Source: an uncultured Oscillospiraceae bacterium (GTDB taxonomy: Bacteria > Bacillota > Clostridia > Oscillospirales > Acutalibacteraceae). From it: a stretch of 58,512 nt of DNA. The notes below the pieces were generated by a model that saw nothing but the letters and a program-made list of their open reading frames with translations, ran no database searches and was not told the DNA's origin. Of the stretch, positions 16,669 through 25,419 are shown in pieces. Where the stretch lies: positions 1-58,512 of the forward strand of contig CAJUNQ010000089.1 in the NCBI GenBank assembly GCA_910587835.1, given 5' to 3'. Numbering within the stretch: the stretch's first letter is position 1; each line of letters opens with the position of its first letter. A program made the position numbers and the translations under genes.

Positions 16669-18969
16669 ATGACCCTTTTGAAATCCTGCGGAAAAAGGAA
16701 CGTGCTCAGCCGCAAATACCTCTGGACCGTTTTCATGGCGGTGCTTTGTATCGCCCTGGTGCTGACGGTATCCCTGTTTTTCCTGTATACGAGCATCCAG
16801 GTCGCAAAAGCCACGGAATATACGGTCGCCCAGCTGGAGCAGGCCTGCGCTTCTACTGATATCCTGTATAATTCTATGAGGGCTGTCGTCAACCAGGCCA
16901 TAGCGGACTCAGATACCGCCTCTTTTCTGCTGTCCGGCAAGACGAACCGTCTTCAGGAGGCGGCTGTCGGCATCAAGCTGCGGTCATGGCGCACGGCCAA
17001 CCCATATATGCGCTATGTCACCCTATACAATGACCTGAGCGGCCGTTTTGTCTCCAGTGCCAGCGCCGGTATGGGCACAGCGCTGGACGTTGAGAACCTG
17101 TATGCCCTTTTGGAGGGCCGGCCCTACGCTTGCTTTCTGCGTATGATCGGCAGCAATTACAATACCCAGCCCACAAAGAGCACGATGGTCTATTCGTTCG
17201 TTTTCCCTGTAAAGCTGAAGCCCGACGGCTCCACAGACCTCGTGATCATTGACGTGAACGACGACTATTTCTATCAGGCGTTTTTGCCGATACGCACCTC
17301 CGCCGTGGAGCAGCGCATCGTAATGCAGGACAGCACAGGCAGCATGGTGGCGGAGATGACCGCCCAAAACGGGCAGGCGAATTTCACCTCGGTATTCAGC
17401 GAAGACCCCGGAGAACTGCTCTCGGCCCCCCAGGACGGCAGGTCATCAGGCTCGTTTTCAATATGGGAGAACGGCTCGGTAAGGTTCGTGTCATATTCCA
17501 CGGCCCGTCAGGCGGGGTGGACAATTTACAACGTCCTGCCGTACTCAACCATATTTACCGGGCTTGGAACCATAGCGGCTCTGACCCTGAGCCTTACCCT
17601 GGTGACTCTGCTTTTCGGATATTTCCTCTCCAGAAGTCTTTCCAGCTCTCTTTACAGGCCCATTCGACAGCTCTATGAGAATTTCGTAGACAGCGGCTCC
17701 AAGGAGGAAAAGAGCAGTGAGCTGGAGCTTTTGAGAAATGCCTTTACGGAGATGTATTCAAAGGCCGACCGCCTGGAGCAGGGACTTATCGCCTCCTATA
17801 ACGAGTCCAGGAACATGTACGTGCGCTATATCGTCTTTGGGAATAAGGAAAAGGTCATGTCCTCACAGCAGGTGTACGAATACCTGGGCATCTCCCTTAC
17901 CTCACCTTACTACGCGGTGATCCTGATGGAATGCGTGCCAGTTGACTCCAGGGCTGAAGAAAACCTGTTCATCTGCTACTATGCCCTTGAAAACATCACG
18001 CTTGAGCTCACGGCCTCCGCCCCGGGCCGGGAATTCCTGCGGCTTAGTGAAACCAGGTTCCTCCTGCTGCTGGGCCTGCAGGAGCAGGCCTTGGGCCCAT
18101 CCATACGCGAGGGGCTGGATACCATAGTGAGCACCATGCAGAAGGAATTCCAGTTCGGCACCACCATATGTATCGGCAATGTGGTGGACTCATGGGAAAA
18201 TGTTAATATCGCTTATGAGCAGGCGAAGATCGCCATCAATGCCCAAAGCGCCGTGCAGTATGGCAAGGTATTCTACTACTCGGAGGCCAGCGACCCCATA
18301 AGCTCCGAGCAGTATTATACAGGGATGAACCAACGTCTGGGTGAATTTCTGCGCAACGGGGATATGGAGGCCTGTGCGGCGGAGTTTGACATTGCCCTTA
18401 CGGCCACGCAAAACGTCTCCTTCCAGTCGGCAAAAATTTACTTCCGCCATGTTCTTATGTCAATCCTAGACGGGTTCTCATTTTTCTTTGAAAAGGACGG
18501 AGGCACCTTTACCCAGTTTGCGGAAGGATTGAATGAAATAGACCAGTGCCAGAACGTGGAGAGCCTACGCAAGGTCTTTAACTCCTTCCTGAACGACCTG
18601 TACAGAAGTATGCAGCTAAAGCGCAAGGGCAGCAATCAGGATGCCGCCCTCGACGCAAAAAGCTATATCGACAGGAACTTTGCGGACCCTGACCTTTCCC
18701 TTCGCTTCCTGGCGGAGCGGGCCGGGCTCTCCCCGGCGTATCTGGGCAAGATCTTCACTGCGGTCACCAGCTGTTCCTTTAACGACTATCTGAACCGCGT
18801 GCGCGTGGAAACGGCGGCAGAACTGCTTCGGGATACGAGCCTGCCGGTAAGTAGTATAAGCGAGAAGGTAGGCGTAACGAACGCAAATTATTTCTACACC
18901 CTGTTTAAAAAGCATTACGGGATCACCCCTTCAGCCTACCGCAAAAGCGTCAGGGGGAGCGGGGCATGA
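16669..18969 (+). CDS. Membrane-anchored AraC-family sensor-regulator
   Basis: A 766-residue one-component regulator. One membrane helix at about residues 18-42, an extracellular Cache-like sensor region (about 43-290), a second membrane helix (about 297-322), a linker, and a C-terminal AraC DNA-binding domain (about 655-760) with the motifs LRFLAERAGLSPAYLGKIF and ITPSAYRK. This type occurs next to LplA/LplB/YtcP importers in Clostridia and paenibacilli and is thought to sense an extracellular sugar or the loaded binding protein. It is divergent from the importer operon, which is its likely target. Confidence 0.9.
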   Translation: MTLLKSCGKRNVLSRKYLWTVFMAVLCIALVLTVSLFFLYTSIQVAKATEYTVAQLEQACASTDILYNSMRAVVNQAIADSDTASFLLSGKTNRLQEAAVGIKLRSWRTANPYMRYVTLYNDLSGRFVSSASAGMGTALDVENLYALLEGRPYACFLRMIGSNYNTQPTKSTMVYSFVFPVKLKPDGSTDLVIIDVNDDYFYQAFLPIRTSAVEQRIVMQDSTGSMVAEMTAQNGQANFTSVFSEDPGELLSAPQDGRSSGSFSIWENGSVRFVSYSTARQAGWTIYNVLPYSTIFTGLGTIAALTLSLTLVTLLFGYFLSRSLSSSLYRPIRQLYENFVDSGSKEEKSSELELLRNAFTEMYSKADRLEQGLIASYNESRNMYVRYIVFGNKEKVMSSQQVYEYLGISLTSPYYAVILMECVPVDSRAEENLFICYYALENITLELTASAPGREFLRLSETRFLLLLGLQEQALGPSIREGLDTIVSTMQKEFQFGTTICIGNVVDSWENVNIAYEQAKIAINAQSAVQYGKVFYYSEASDPISSEQYYTGMNQRLGEFLRNGDMEACAAEFDIALTATQNVSFQSAKIYFRHVLMSILDGFSFFFEKDGGTFTQFAEGLNEIDQCQNVESLRKVFNSFLNDLYRSMQLKRKGSNQDAALDAKSYIDRNFADPDLSLRFLAERAGLSPAYLGKIFTAVTSCSFNDYLNRVRVETAAELLRDTSLPVSSISEKVGVTNANYFYTLFKKHYGITPSAYRKSVRGSGA

Positions 18970-19290
18970 GCGAATAGGGCGGGGAGAGGCTGGCCGGTTC
19001 ACATGGCCGACGGACGGGGCTCCCGCTGCTTTCAACCTGTTTCGCAGCGTCTATGCAGATATCCAGCTCAGAGGCCGCTTCCCGGCTCCATTATCAGGCG
19101 AACCGCTCCTTCTTAATTTTTTCGTTGTATCGCAGCGGCGCGACGCCTTTTCTATTTCCCGTCTTTAACCCCAGGTTAATGAGCTATTGAGAAACTTGCT
19201 GCCTACCCAATCGGAAAATCTTTGCGTCCTGAATCCAATTGGTATTTATTATGGCGATAAATGTCACAGACTTATCTAAATAGAAAAGTC
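18970..19290. other. Noncoding gap downstream of the sensor gene
   Basis: No gene, clear terminator or repeat was recognised in this 321 bp. It marks the right border of the carbohydrate locus and the start of the accessory region. Confidence 0.4.
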
Positions 19291-19560
19291 TTATCCATCA
19301 ATAAACGGCACATCCATAACCTCCAGCATAAACCTTGCCCCCAAACGAAAGCCCAGTACAAACGAATCGCGTTCGTTCATACTGGACAATTCATCTTGAG
19401 AGTCTTTCAGTTTTTCAAACACAGCTTTTGCATCTTCCGAGAGCATCGGGGTCAGGTTCTCCTCATTCTTAGCAACAAGTTTGAGCAGTTTAGCAAGTTT
19501 GCTGTTGGAGACTACATCCTGCTCATTAGGTTGTATGTTGCCGTACCAGAATTTTTCCAA
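19291..19560 (-). CDS. DUF6809 family small protein
   Basis: An 89-residue protein matching the DUF6809 pattern known from Clostridia mobile elements: an N-terminal LWYGN-like motif (FWYGNIQPNEQ), a central helical hairpin and the C-terminal FVLGFRLGARFMLEVM signature. Function is unknown. Translation appears to start at a TTG at 19560; the nearest AGGGAAAG is rather far upstream, so the exact start is uncertain. It faces away from the MNT-HEPN pair. Confidence 0.7.
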   Translation of the reverse strand: MEKFWYGNIQPNEQDVVSNSKLAKLLKLVAKNEENLTPMLSEDAKAVFEKLKDSQDELSSMNERDSFVLGFRLGARFMLEVMDVPFIDG

Positions 19561-19710
19561 AATCTTCGTTATCTTTCCCTGCCTTTCTGAGAATTCGCCT
19601 TGCGAATTCTTTGACCTTTTTCATCGGTACTCCAGTGTGCTGCCATTTTACAAGAATGTGTTGACCGAGAGAATCCGCTATCCTGCTCGAATCGACATTT
19701 TTGAGGACAG

Positions 19711-19739
19711 TTGATTATTTTACCAACTTATGGTATACT
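19711..19739 (+). promoter_or_regulatory. Sigma-A promoter of the MNT-HEPN pair
   Basis: TTGATT at 19711-19716 and TATACT at 19734-19739 are separated by exactly 17 bases and lie about 47 bases before the MNT start codon. Confidence 0.7.
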
Positions 19740-19786
19740 ATATTTTAATTAAGTTTATCACGCCGTTAAAACGGAGGAGAGAACCG

Positions 19787-20089
19787 ATGTCGGACAGAGT
19801 TTTAACAGGCGAAGAGATACGCTCAGCGATTCTTCCTCTGCTCAAAAAGTATCGGGCCGAGAAAGCCATTCTGTTTGGCTCATACGCCAGAAACGAGGCT
19901 GATGGCAAATCGGACATAGACCTCCTTATCATCGGCGGCGAACATTTTGTGCCTACGGATGTATTTTGCATTGCGGATGACCTTTACCGCGCTCTCGCAA
20001 AAGATGTGGATGTGTATGAGTTGTGCGAAATCAATACTGGTTCCGACTTCTACAATACAATCTTTGCAGAGGGAGTGCAGATTGCATGA
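19787..20089 (+). CDS. MNT-type nucleotidyltransferase (antitoxin)
   Basis: A 100-residue minimal nucleotidyltransferase. The signature GSYARNEADGKSDIDL (residues about 32-47) supplies the GS and DxD catalytic residues. In MNT-HEPN toxin-antitoxin systems this protein neutralises the HEPN RNase, often by adding AMP to it. The start at 19787 has GGAGGAGAG upstream. Its stop overlaps the HEPN start (ATGA), the usual arrangement. It looks intact, whereas its partner is broken. Confidence 0.9.
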   Translation: MSDRVLTGEEIRSAILPLLKKYRAEKAILFGSYARNEADGKSDIDLLIIGGEHFVPTDVFCIADDLYRALAKDVDVYELCEINTGSDFYNTIFAEGVQIA

Positions 20090-20418
20090 AGTATACAGAC
20101 GAACAGCGGCTAGAGAAGATACGCTCCACAACAAAAAAACTACTGACATTTCTGCAAGATGAATCAATCACGACAGAATAAGTGATGGCAGAGGAAACGG
20201 TTCGCTGAACGATAACAACTCCTCTTTACAATATTGGCGAACAGATCTACAACCTTTCAGATGATTTCAAGCAGAGTTATAATCAAATTCCATGGGCGAA
20301 AATTTCCGGCCTGCGGCACCGTCTGGTTCATGACTATGAGAACACAAATTGGTCTTTGATTTGTGCCATTCTCTTTGAGGAACTACCTGGATTTTTGACT
20401 GACCTTCAGGCGCTCTGA
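20086..20418 (+). pseudogene. HEPN-domain toxin with two nonsense codons
   Basis: Read through, this 111-codon frame gives a HEPN RNase toxin: an N-terminal helix (MKYTDEQRLEKIRSTTKKLL), then PLYNIGEQIYNLSDDF and the catalytic Rx4H site in LRHRLVHDYEN. The frame is kept throughout but is interrupted by TAA at 20179-20181 and TGA at 20206-20208; the latter sits where Trp is likely. No indel is present. No restart codon within the C-terminal part would restore the whole fold. The toxin is probably dead while the antitoxin persists. Confidence 0.8.
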
Positions 20419-20581
20419 CTACTGTTTGACTACTATTTTCAGAAAACTCAAAAATACCAAAATTTCAAGGCGTTTCTAGGGCTCCCAGTGTCTTGTAAAT
20501 GTCTTGCTATTTTGTGCTATGCCACCAAAAAGCCCGGTATCATGTGCTTTCTCCTTTAACGGCCTGATAACTCCGACTCTA

Positions 20582-20615
20582 AGGGCCGCTGGTTCGAATC
20601 CAGTCAAGCGCGCCA
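20582..20615 (+). tRNA. 3' remnant of a tRNA-Arg gene (attachment-site scar)
   Basis: The last 34 bases match the 3' part of a tRNA: T-arm core GGTTCGAATCC and an acceptor end AAGCGCGCCA with encoded CCA. The pattern CGCTGG..CCAG with GCGCGCCA is typical of tRNA-Arg. Upstream sequence does not provide the 5' acceptor strand (GGCGCGC-like) or a D-arm, so it is not a functional tRNA. This is what tRNA-targeting integrases leave at one end of an inserted element. The isotype is a best guess. Confidence 0.55.
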
Positions 20616-20679
20616 GTGAGCGGAAAAGTTCAGTGTGAACTTTTCCGCTCTTTTCAAACTATCTGCCATGAGGTGTGCT

Positions 20680-21300
20680 ATGAAAAATATAATTATTGTC
20701 GGGCCGTCCAGGGCTGGGAAAACGACTCTGGCGAAGCGGCTCCACGAAAAATTCAATTATTTCGTCATCAGCCTTGATAAGCTGGTCGCTACATTCCAAG
20801 CGGCGTATCCGCAGCTGGACATTCGGCTCAACTGGAATAGGGATAAGACAACGGAAAATATAGCGCCTTTTATTGGCCATTTCCTGGGGTTATTTTCTTC
20901 GGATGACGGGATTAGAGGTGACCTGAACCTCCATGCACATCATGTAGAAGGGAATCATTTTGTGCTGGAAGGCGGGTATTTTGATTTTGAGAAGATAGCG
21001 TCCATTTTGAAGGAATACGGAACGGAAGAATTAAAAGACCACTTTATACTGATTGGCTTGGTGCAGGGCCAAAAGACGGTTGATGAATATGTGCGTGATT
21101 TCAAAAAGCACGACACTAAGGATGATTGGACGTACAATTTTAGCGAGGATGAATTGCGGGAATATGCCGCGCAGGACGCCATTCCGTTCAATCGTGTCAT
21201 GACTGAGTATTTGACGAAGTATGGTTTTACAATCTACGATACATCAACGGAGCGAGAATCCGTTTTTGATAAAATCATCGAAGACATATCAAACAGTTAA
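20680..21300 (+). CDS. P-loop kinase-like protein
   Basis: A 206-residue P-loop NTPase beginning MKNIIIVGPSRAGKTTL, with Walker A GPSRAGKT and the general form of small-molecule kinases (adenylate/shikimate/uridine kinase-like AAA_17 group). No specific substrate can be named. The start at 20680 is chosen for the GAGGTG just upstream. It is 12 bases ahead of the MBL gene, and four genes (kinase, MBL hydrolase, HD protein, unknown) follow closely as one operon. Confidence 0.7.
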   Translation: MKNIIIVGPSRAGKTTLAKRLHEKFNYFVISLDKLVATFQAAYPQLDIRLNWNRDKTTENIAPFIGHFLGLFSSDDGIRGDLNLHAHHVEGNHFVLEGGYFDFEKIASILKEYGTEELKDHFILIGLVQGQKTVDEYVRDFKKHDTKDDWTYNFSEDELREYAAQDAIPFNRVMTEYLTKYGFTIYDTSTERESVFDKIIEDISNS

Positions 21301-21312
21301 GGAGGAAAAAAT

Positions 21313-22161
21313 ATGGAATCCAAATTTTTCAGAGCAAAGAAGATCTACGACAACGTGTCCCTGATTGCCGGTCTGGGCGGTGAGCAAAGCTACTTAATCG
21401 AGGGCAGCGAAAAGGCGTTGCTCATTGACGGACTGGCCGGTGTAGGCAGCCTGAAGGCTTTCGTGCGGGAGCTGACCGACCTACCTGTTACACTGGTGAA
21501 TACCCACGGCCATGTTGACCATATCGGTGCGGACTTTGAGTATGGCGAGGTCTACATCGACCCGGCGGACATTGCTCTGCTGTACGAGCACTCCGACCGT
21601 GAAATGCGCCTGGGATTTGCCAAGAGCGGCGCCACGTTTGGGCCGCTGCCTGTGGAGCCTAGGATGGACGATGTGACCGTACCCAGCCCCATCAAGACCC
21701 TGCCGCTGAAAGACGGCGATATCTTTGACTTGGGCGGCGTTCAGTTGGAGACCATCTCTGTTCCTGGCCACACCAGGGGGACGGTGGTTTTCCTTGACCG
21801 GGTGAGGGGCGTGGTTTACTCTGGCGATGCTTGCAATAGGAACACCTTGCTGTTCACGGAGTTCTCTACCTCCATTGAGGAATACAAGGAGAGCCTGCTG
21901 CACTTCCAGAGCTTTGAGGATGCTTTTGAGCTGCTTTGGGGCGGCCACGGCGGTCAAGCGGAAAAGAAATCTATCATTGAGGACGCGCTCCAACTCTGCG
22001 ATGAGATCATGGCCGGGACGGATGACGCGGTCGAGTCTGTTAGCATTGGCAGGCCCTGCTGGTACGCCAAGGCTAAGAACGAGCGTTTTCAGCGCTTGGA
22101 CGGCGGTGTGGCGAATATTGCTTACGCTAAAGACCGTATCTGGAAAAAGGATTTACAATGA
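21313..22161 (+). CDS. Metallo-beta-lactamase-fold hydrolase
   Basis: A 282-residue MBL-fold protein. The zinc ligands are visible as THGHVDH (HxHxDH), PGHTRG, the Asp in YSGDACN, and a late His in WGGHGG. Family members hydrolyse thioesters, esters or lactones; the substrate is unknown. A strong AAGGAGG site precedes the ATG. The last codons overlap the HD gene start (ATGA), so translation is coupled. Confidence 0.88.
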   Translation: MESKFFRAKKIYDNVSLIAGLGGEQSYLIEGSEKALLIDGLAGVGSLKAFVRELTDLPVTLVNTHGHVDHIGADFEYGEVYIDPADIALLYEHSDREMRLGFAKSGATFGPLPVEPRMDDVTVPSPIKTLPLKDGDIFDLGGVQLETISVPGHTRGTVVFLDRVRGVVYSGDACNRNTLLFTEFSTSIEEYKESLLHFQSFEDAFELLWGGHGGQAEKKSIIEDALQLCDEIMAGTDDAVESVSIGRPCWYAKAKNERFQRLDGGVANIAYAKDRIWKKDLQ

Positions 22162-22616
22162 AAATCAATCCGCTGATAATCGTCCAGCACTATGGCCGAG
22201 ATATTCTGGAATCGCCCGGCATGAAAATAAGCAAGGGATTTATTCAGCATGGAGACACCAGCGTGTTTGCGCACTCGCTGGCGGTGGCGTTGATTTGTGT
22301 TCAGATTGCGTATTTCCTGCCGAAGTTTCTGTCGAAACACCTAAATAAGCGGGCGCTTGTGCGAGGCGCGCTCCTGCACGATTATTTTCTCTATGACTGG
22401 CACGCCAAGCATGAGGGGCATAGTCTACACGGATTCTTCCACCCTGGTCGGGCGCTAAGAAATGCGGAACGTGATTTCTCCCTCTCTCCTACGGAGCGCA
22501 ACATGATTAAAACGCATATGTTTCCGCTGACGCTTCCGCCGCCTAAATGCAGGGAGAGCTGGATTTTGGTGGTGGCGGACAAGGTTTGTGCTATCAAGGA
22601 AACTATTAAGAAATGA
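22158..22616 (+). CDS. HD-domain phosphohydrolase-like protein
   Basis: A 152-residue protein with an HD-domain layout: an early His in FAHSLAVAL, then the HD pair in RGALLHDYFLYDW, and a further H/D set towards the C-terminus (THMFPLTLPP, VVADKVC). HD proteins cleave phosphoester bonds in nucleotides or related molecules with metal ions. It overlaps both neighbours by four bases. The substrate is unknown. Confidence 0.8.
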   Translation: MKINPLIIVQHYGRDILESPGMKISKGFIQHGDTSVFAHSLAVALICVQIAYFLPKFLSKHLNKRALVRGALLHDYFLYDWHAKHEGHSLHGFFHPGRALRNAERDFSLSPTERNMIKTHMFPLTLPPPKCRESWILVVADKVCAIKETIKK

Positions 22617-23053
22617 GGCAGTTTACTGTGAAGATAGATAAGTTTTCATATCAACTGGGCGCGGCGGATTGCTTTTGCGAGATGGTTCGCGCCGGGGTGA
22701 AGAAGATTGCGCTGTCCCATCCTTGCGACACCAAGGAGGAGCGGGACAGCTTTCTGCCGGAGTTTGATAAGCTGTGTGAAAAGTACGGCGTTTGCTACTA
22801 TGTTGAGAACGAATCTTTTTTGACTGACCTCTTTCCGACATCGTTAAATCAGGGCAAATTCAACGTGCTTTTCTATCAGGATGAAACGGTACTGAGAGAA
22901 TACCTTGACTTGAAAGCAGAAAAAGAAAAGGCCGTTGCTGCTGGCAAGTACGCCGACTGCCGCGAGGATATTGCCTGGCGGTACGGCAAGCTGCTTTCGT
23001 ATACAGACGAGGGAATCCAGCGGTTGTTGGACACCAATACAGAGAAAGAGTAA
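22613..23053 (+). CDS. Conserved protein of unknown function
   Basis: A 146-residue soluble protein that I do not recognise. It has an N-terminal alpha/beta part (KIALSHPCDTKEER, YGVCYYVENESFL) and a C-terminal helical, Lys/Glu-rich part (LDLKAEKEKAVAAG). No membrane segment or signal peptide is seen. It overlaps the HD gene by four bases and ends the operon. A short GC-rich inverted repeat (AAGCCC/GGGCTT) follows at about 23053-23073. Confidence 0.6.
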   Translation: MRQFTVKIDKFSYQLGAADCFCEMVRAGVKKIALSHPCDTKEERDSFLPEFDKLCEKYGVCYYVENESFLTDLFPTSLNQGKFNVLFYQDETVLREYLDLKAEKEKAVAAGKYADCREDIAWRYGKLLSYTDEGIQRLLDTNTEKE

Positions 23054-23090
23054 GCCCCTTTTTTGAGGGCTTGAACTCTTTTTCTTCTGC

Positions 23091-24268
23091 CTAGATGTCA
23101 AGGCTCTCTTGCAAAACTGCACTGGCAGCTTTACTCTTATCGTCAAAAGCATGGGTGTAAATGTCCAGCGTGGTGGACACCTAGGAGTGGCCCAGCAAGC
23201 CTGATACGGTAGCCACGTCCGCACCGCCTGCAATCATAAGACTTGCGGCGGTGTGTCTGAGACGGTGGACATGCAAATTTTCAGGCAGACCGTGCTTTTT
23301 CAATATCAGCTTGAAGCGCCAGGTAAAGCTACTGGGTGTCATGGGTAATTCCATCCATGTCTGCGGAAAATGTAATCATTGGGAGTAAGTTTACGTTCAT
23401 CGTAGGCTTCGGTTTCCTGTTTGCAAAATGTGCGGTACTCTTTTAGCAGGCTTGCCATCTCAGCAGAGAAGTAGACGTACCTGTCACCCGAAGCGGTTTT
23501 GGGTTTCTTAACGATGATGTCCTCGCCGGTAACTTGGACCATGTTCCGGCAGATGTGGATGGACTTCTCTTTTAAATTCACATCGCACCATTTCAGGCCG
23601 CAGCACTCGCCACGGCGCATACCAGTGGCGATAATCAACTTGAAGTAGGTTTCATACTTAATGCTTTCATCCTCCAGCGTGGCAATGAGTTTCTGCGTAG
23701 TTTCCTCGTCAGCTAGATTTTGCTTTTTCTTCTTTTTGCCAGCGTATTTATAGGTGCGCCAGGCCGGGTTATGCGACAAAAAGCCGCCCTCCATCGCGTC
23801 GGAGAGGATGCCACACAAGCAGGCGTGGACACCCTCAACGGTGCATTCGGAGAGCGGCTTTCCGGTCACAGAATTCTTTTGCTTACGAAGTTCGGCGTAG
23901 AGATTTCGGAAGTGTTCGGGTTTTAGGTCGGTAAGTTTATAGCCGCCCAGGTACGGCATGAAGCGGTCGATGTCCTGCTTGTCCCGGGCCAGCGTGGACT
24001 TCGCCAACTTGTTTGGAGCAATCTCTCTCAGCCACATTTCTGTGTAGGCCGCGAGAGTGATTGCTTTGTCCACTTTCAACGGTTCGTTCTTGCACTGCCG
24101 CTCGAAGAGAGCGGCTTCTTCCTCGAGCCATTTCTCCTTGGCCTTAGGGGTTAGTTCTTCGGGCGGGTGGACGGTTTTCTGCTGGAGCTTGCGGCGTTTG
24201 CCATCGAAAGCGTAGCCCGTGGACACGACCAGCAGGTAGCTGCTGCCGCGTTTACGGATGCTCGCCAT
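23091..24268 (-). pseudogene. Tyrosine recombinase (integrase), frameshifted and with a stop
   Basis: A phage/ICE-type tyrosine recombinase. The first 309 codons include the AP2-like arm-binding start (MASIRKRGSSYLL), the SAM-like core-binding domain, and the first catalytic Arg (TGMRRGE). The frame breaks near 23342-23345 by loss of one base. The other frame then gives PMTPSSFTW, the HRLRHTAASL box, the GHS box and the catalytic Tyr in LDIYTH, ending at TAG 23091-23093. A second lesion, TAG at 23181-23183, follows the GHS box where Gln is usual. All catalytic residues survive conceptually, but no full-length protein is possible. It does not sit directly beside the tRNA-Arg remnant and may belong to a different element. 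Confidence 0.85.
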
Positions 24269-24442
24269 AGTGTCACAACCTGCTTTCTGTTGTGATTTGC
24301 CCTGTTGAGGCAGCCTTACAATACCACACGGCCTGCTAGAAGTCCATAGCCAAGATCACTTTTCTACCTATCTAACAAAATGTGCTTGCTATAGCTGCTT
24401 CTAAAGCCGTCATCAAGGCTAGTATAGTTTCACCAAAAAAGC

Positions 24443-24469
24443 GCGCCGCAGATTTCTCGTCTGCGGCGC
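24443..24469 (-). terminator. Terminator of the ECF sigma-anti-sigma operon
   Basis: A perfect 10 bp stem (24443-24452 and 24460-24469) with a 7-base loop. On the minus strand it is followed by a run of six T; on the plus strand by CCTTTT, so it may work in both directions. Confidence 0.85.
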
Positions 24470-24549
24470 ACCTTTTGAAGATAAGCGGATGACCCGATGT
24501 TTCAGAAGTTAGATGGGGGCAGAAGAATATGGCCAGGGCAACAGGATTT

Positions 24550-25419
24550 TCATGGGGTAAACCCGTTGAGAACCTTAATCATAATTTTTCTCGCCTCCTC
24601 AACACTGTTAGGGGAGCATGTGACTATCGTTGCGCGTATACCGTTCAGGGAAACGGTTGCGGTGCAATCGCTTTTCCTGCCGTCATTTGTATGGTTCTCC
24701 TTTACGATCACTGTTTCGAGTCCATTGGGGGCCGTGTAGGTTTCCTCCTCTATCTCTACGCCGTTTCTTTTTTCTTCACTGTGATCATACCAAAGGTACG
24801 TGCCGCGCACCCTCTCGTCCTCCACTTCTAAACTGCGGTCGGTAAATATATCATAGTCCACCCGGATGCCCACATCACCGGTCTGATAGCCCCCATGGAC
24901 GTTGATTGCCCGCAGGTTGCTGTCGTGCATAACCACATACCGGCTGTCGAAGAACTGCGTGTCCAGCGCAGAGTAAGGAATCTCCTCTGCGGCGGCGTCC
25001 AGCACCGGGTTATTCATCAGATCCAGGCCCACAAATTCCTCTACCCTTTCCCATGAATCAAAGTATGTCTTGTTTGAAAAGGGATTGTCTTCGAGACCCT
25101 GGCCTTCCTGCGCTTTGATTTCGTCGGACAGGCTGTCCAGGGGAACATAGGCGATTTCCGCAGATACTGAAAAGAACCCCACGGATTGTTCTGTAATCTC
25201 TGTTTTCTTCGTATTAAAGAACGATGTAACCGCCGCTGCGCCTACCGTACATGCCGTCAACAGTGCGGCCGCCGCCACACATACAGCCATTCTTTTCCAA
25301 TTTTTCACGGCCGTTTCCCTCCTTGTGTCATTCTGGAGGAGTTCTTCCAGAAGTGCCTTCTCCCTCTCTGGGGTGGGAGTCAGTGCATGGAACATTCTGT
25401 TCAGCTCATGTGGCTTCAT
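24550..25419 (-). CDS. Anti-sigma-factor-like membrane protein
   Basis: A 289-residue protein with a short cytoplasmic N-terminal segment, one membrane helix (about residues 44-65, MAVCVAAAALLTACTVGAAA) and a large extracellular beta-rich domain. It follows an ECF sigma gene and overlaps its end, the usual place for the cognate anti-sigma factor that holds the sigma factor at the membrane. The extracellular domain resembles DUF4179/DUF4367-type regions but I cannot name it firmly. The start could be the ATG at 25419 or the one six bases upstream. Confidence 0.75.
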   Translation of the reverse strand: MKPHELNRMFHALTPTPEREKALLEELLQNDTRRETAVKNWKRMAVCVAAAALLTACTVGAAAVTSFFNTKKTEITEQSVGFFSVSAEIAYVPLDSLSDEIKAQEGQGLEDNPFSNKTYFDSWERVEEFVGLDLMNNPVLDAAAEEIPYSALDTQFFDSRYVVMHDSNLRAINVHGGYQTGDVGIRVDYDIFTDRSLEVEDERVRGTYLWYDHSEEKRNGVEIEEETYTAPNGLETVIVKENHTNDGRKSDCTATVSLNGIRATIVTCSPNSVEEARKIMIKVLNGFTP

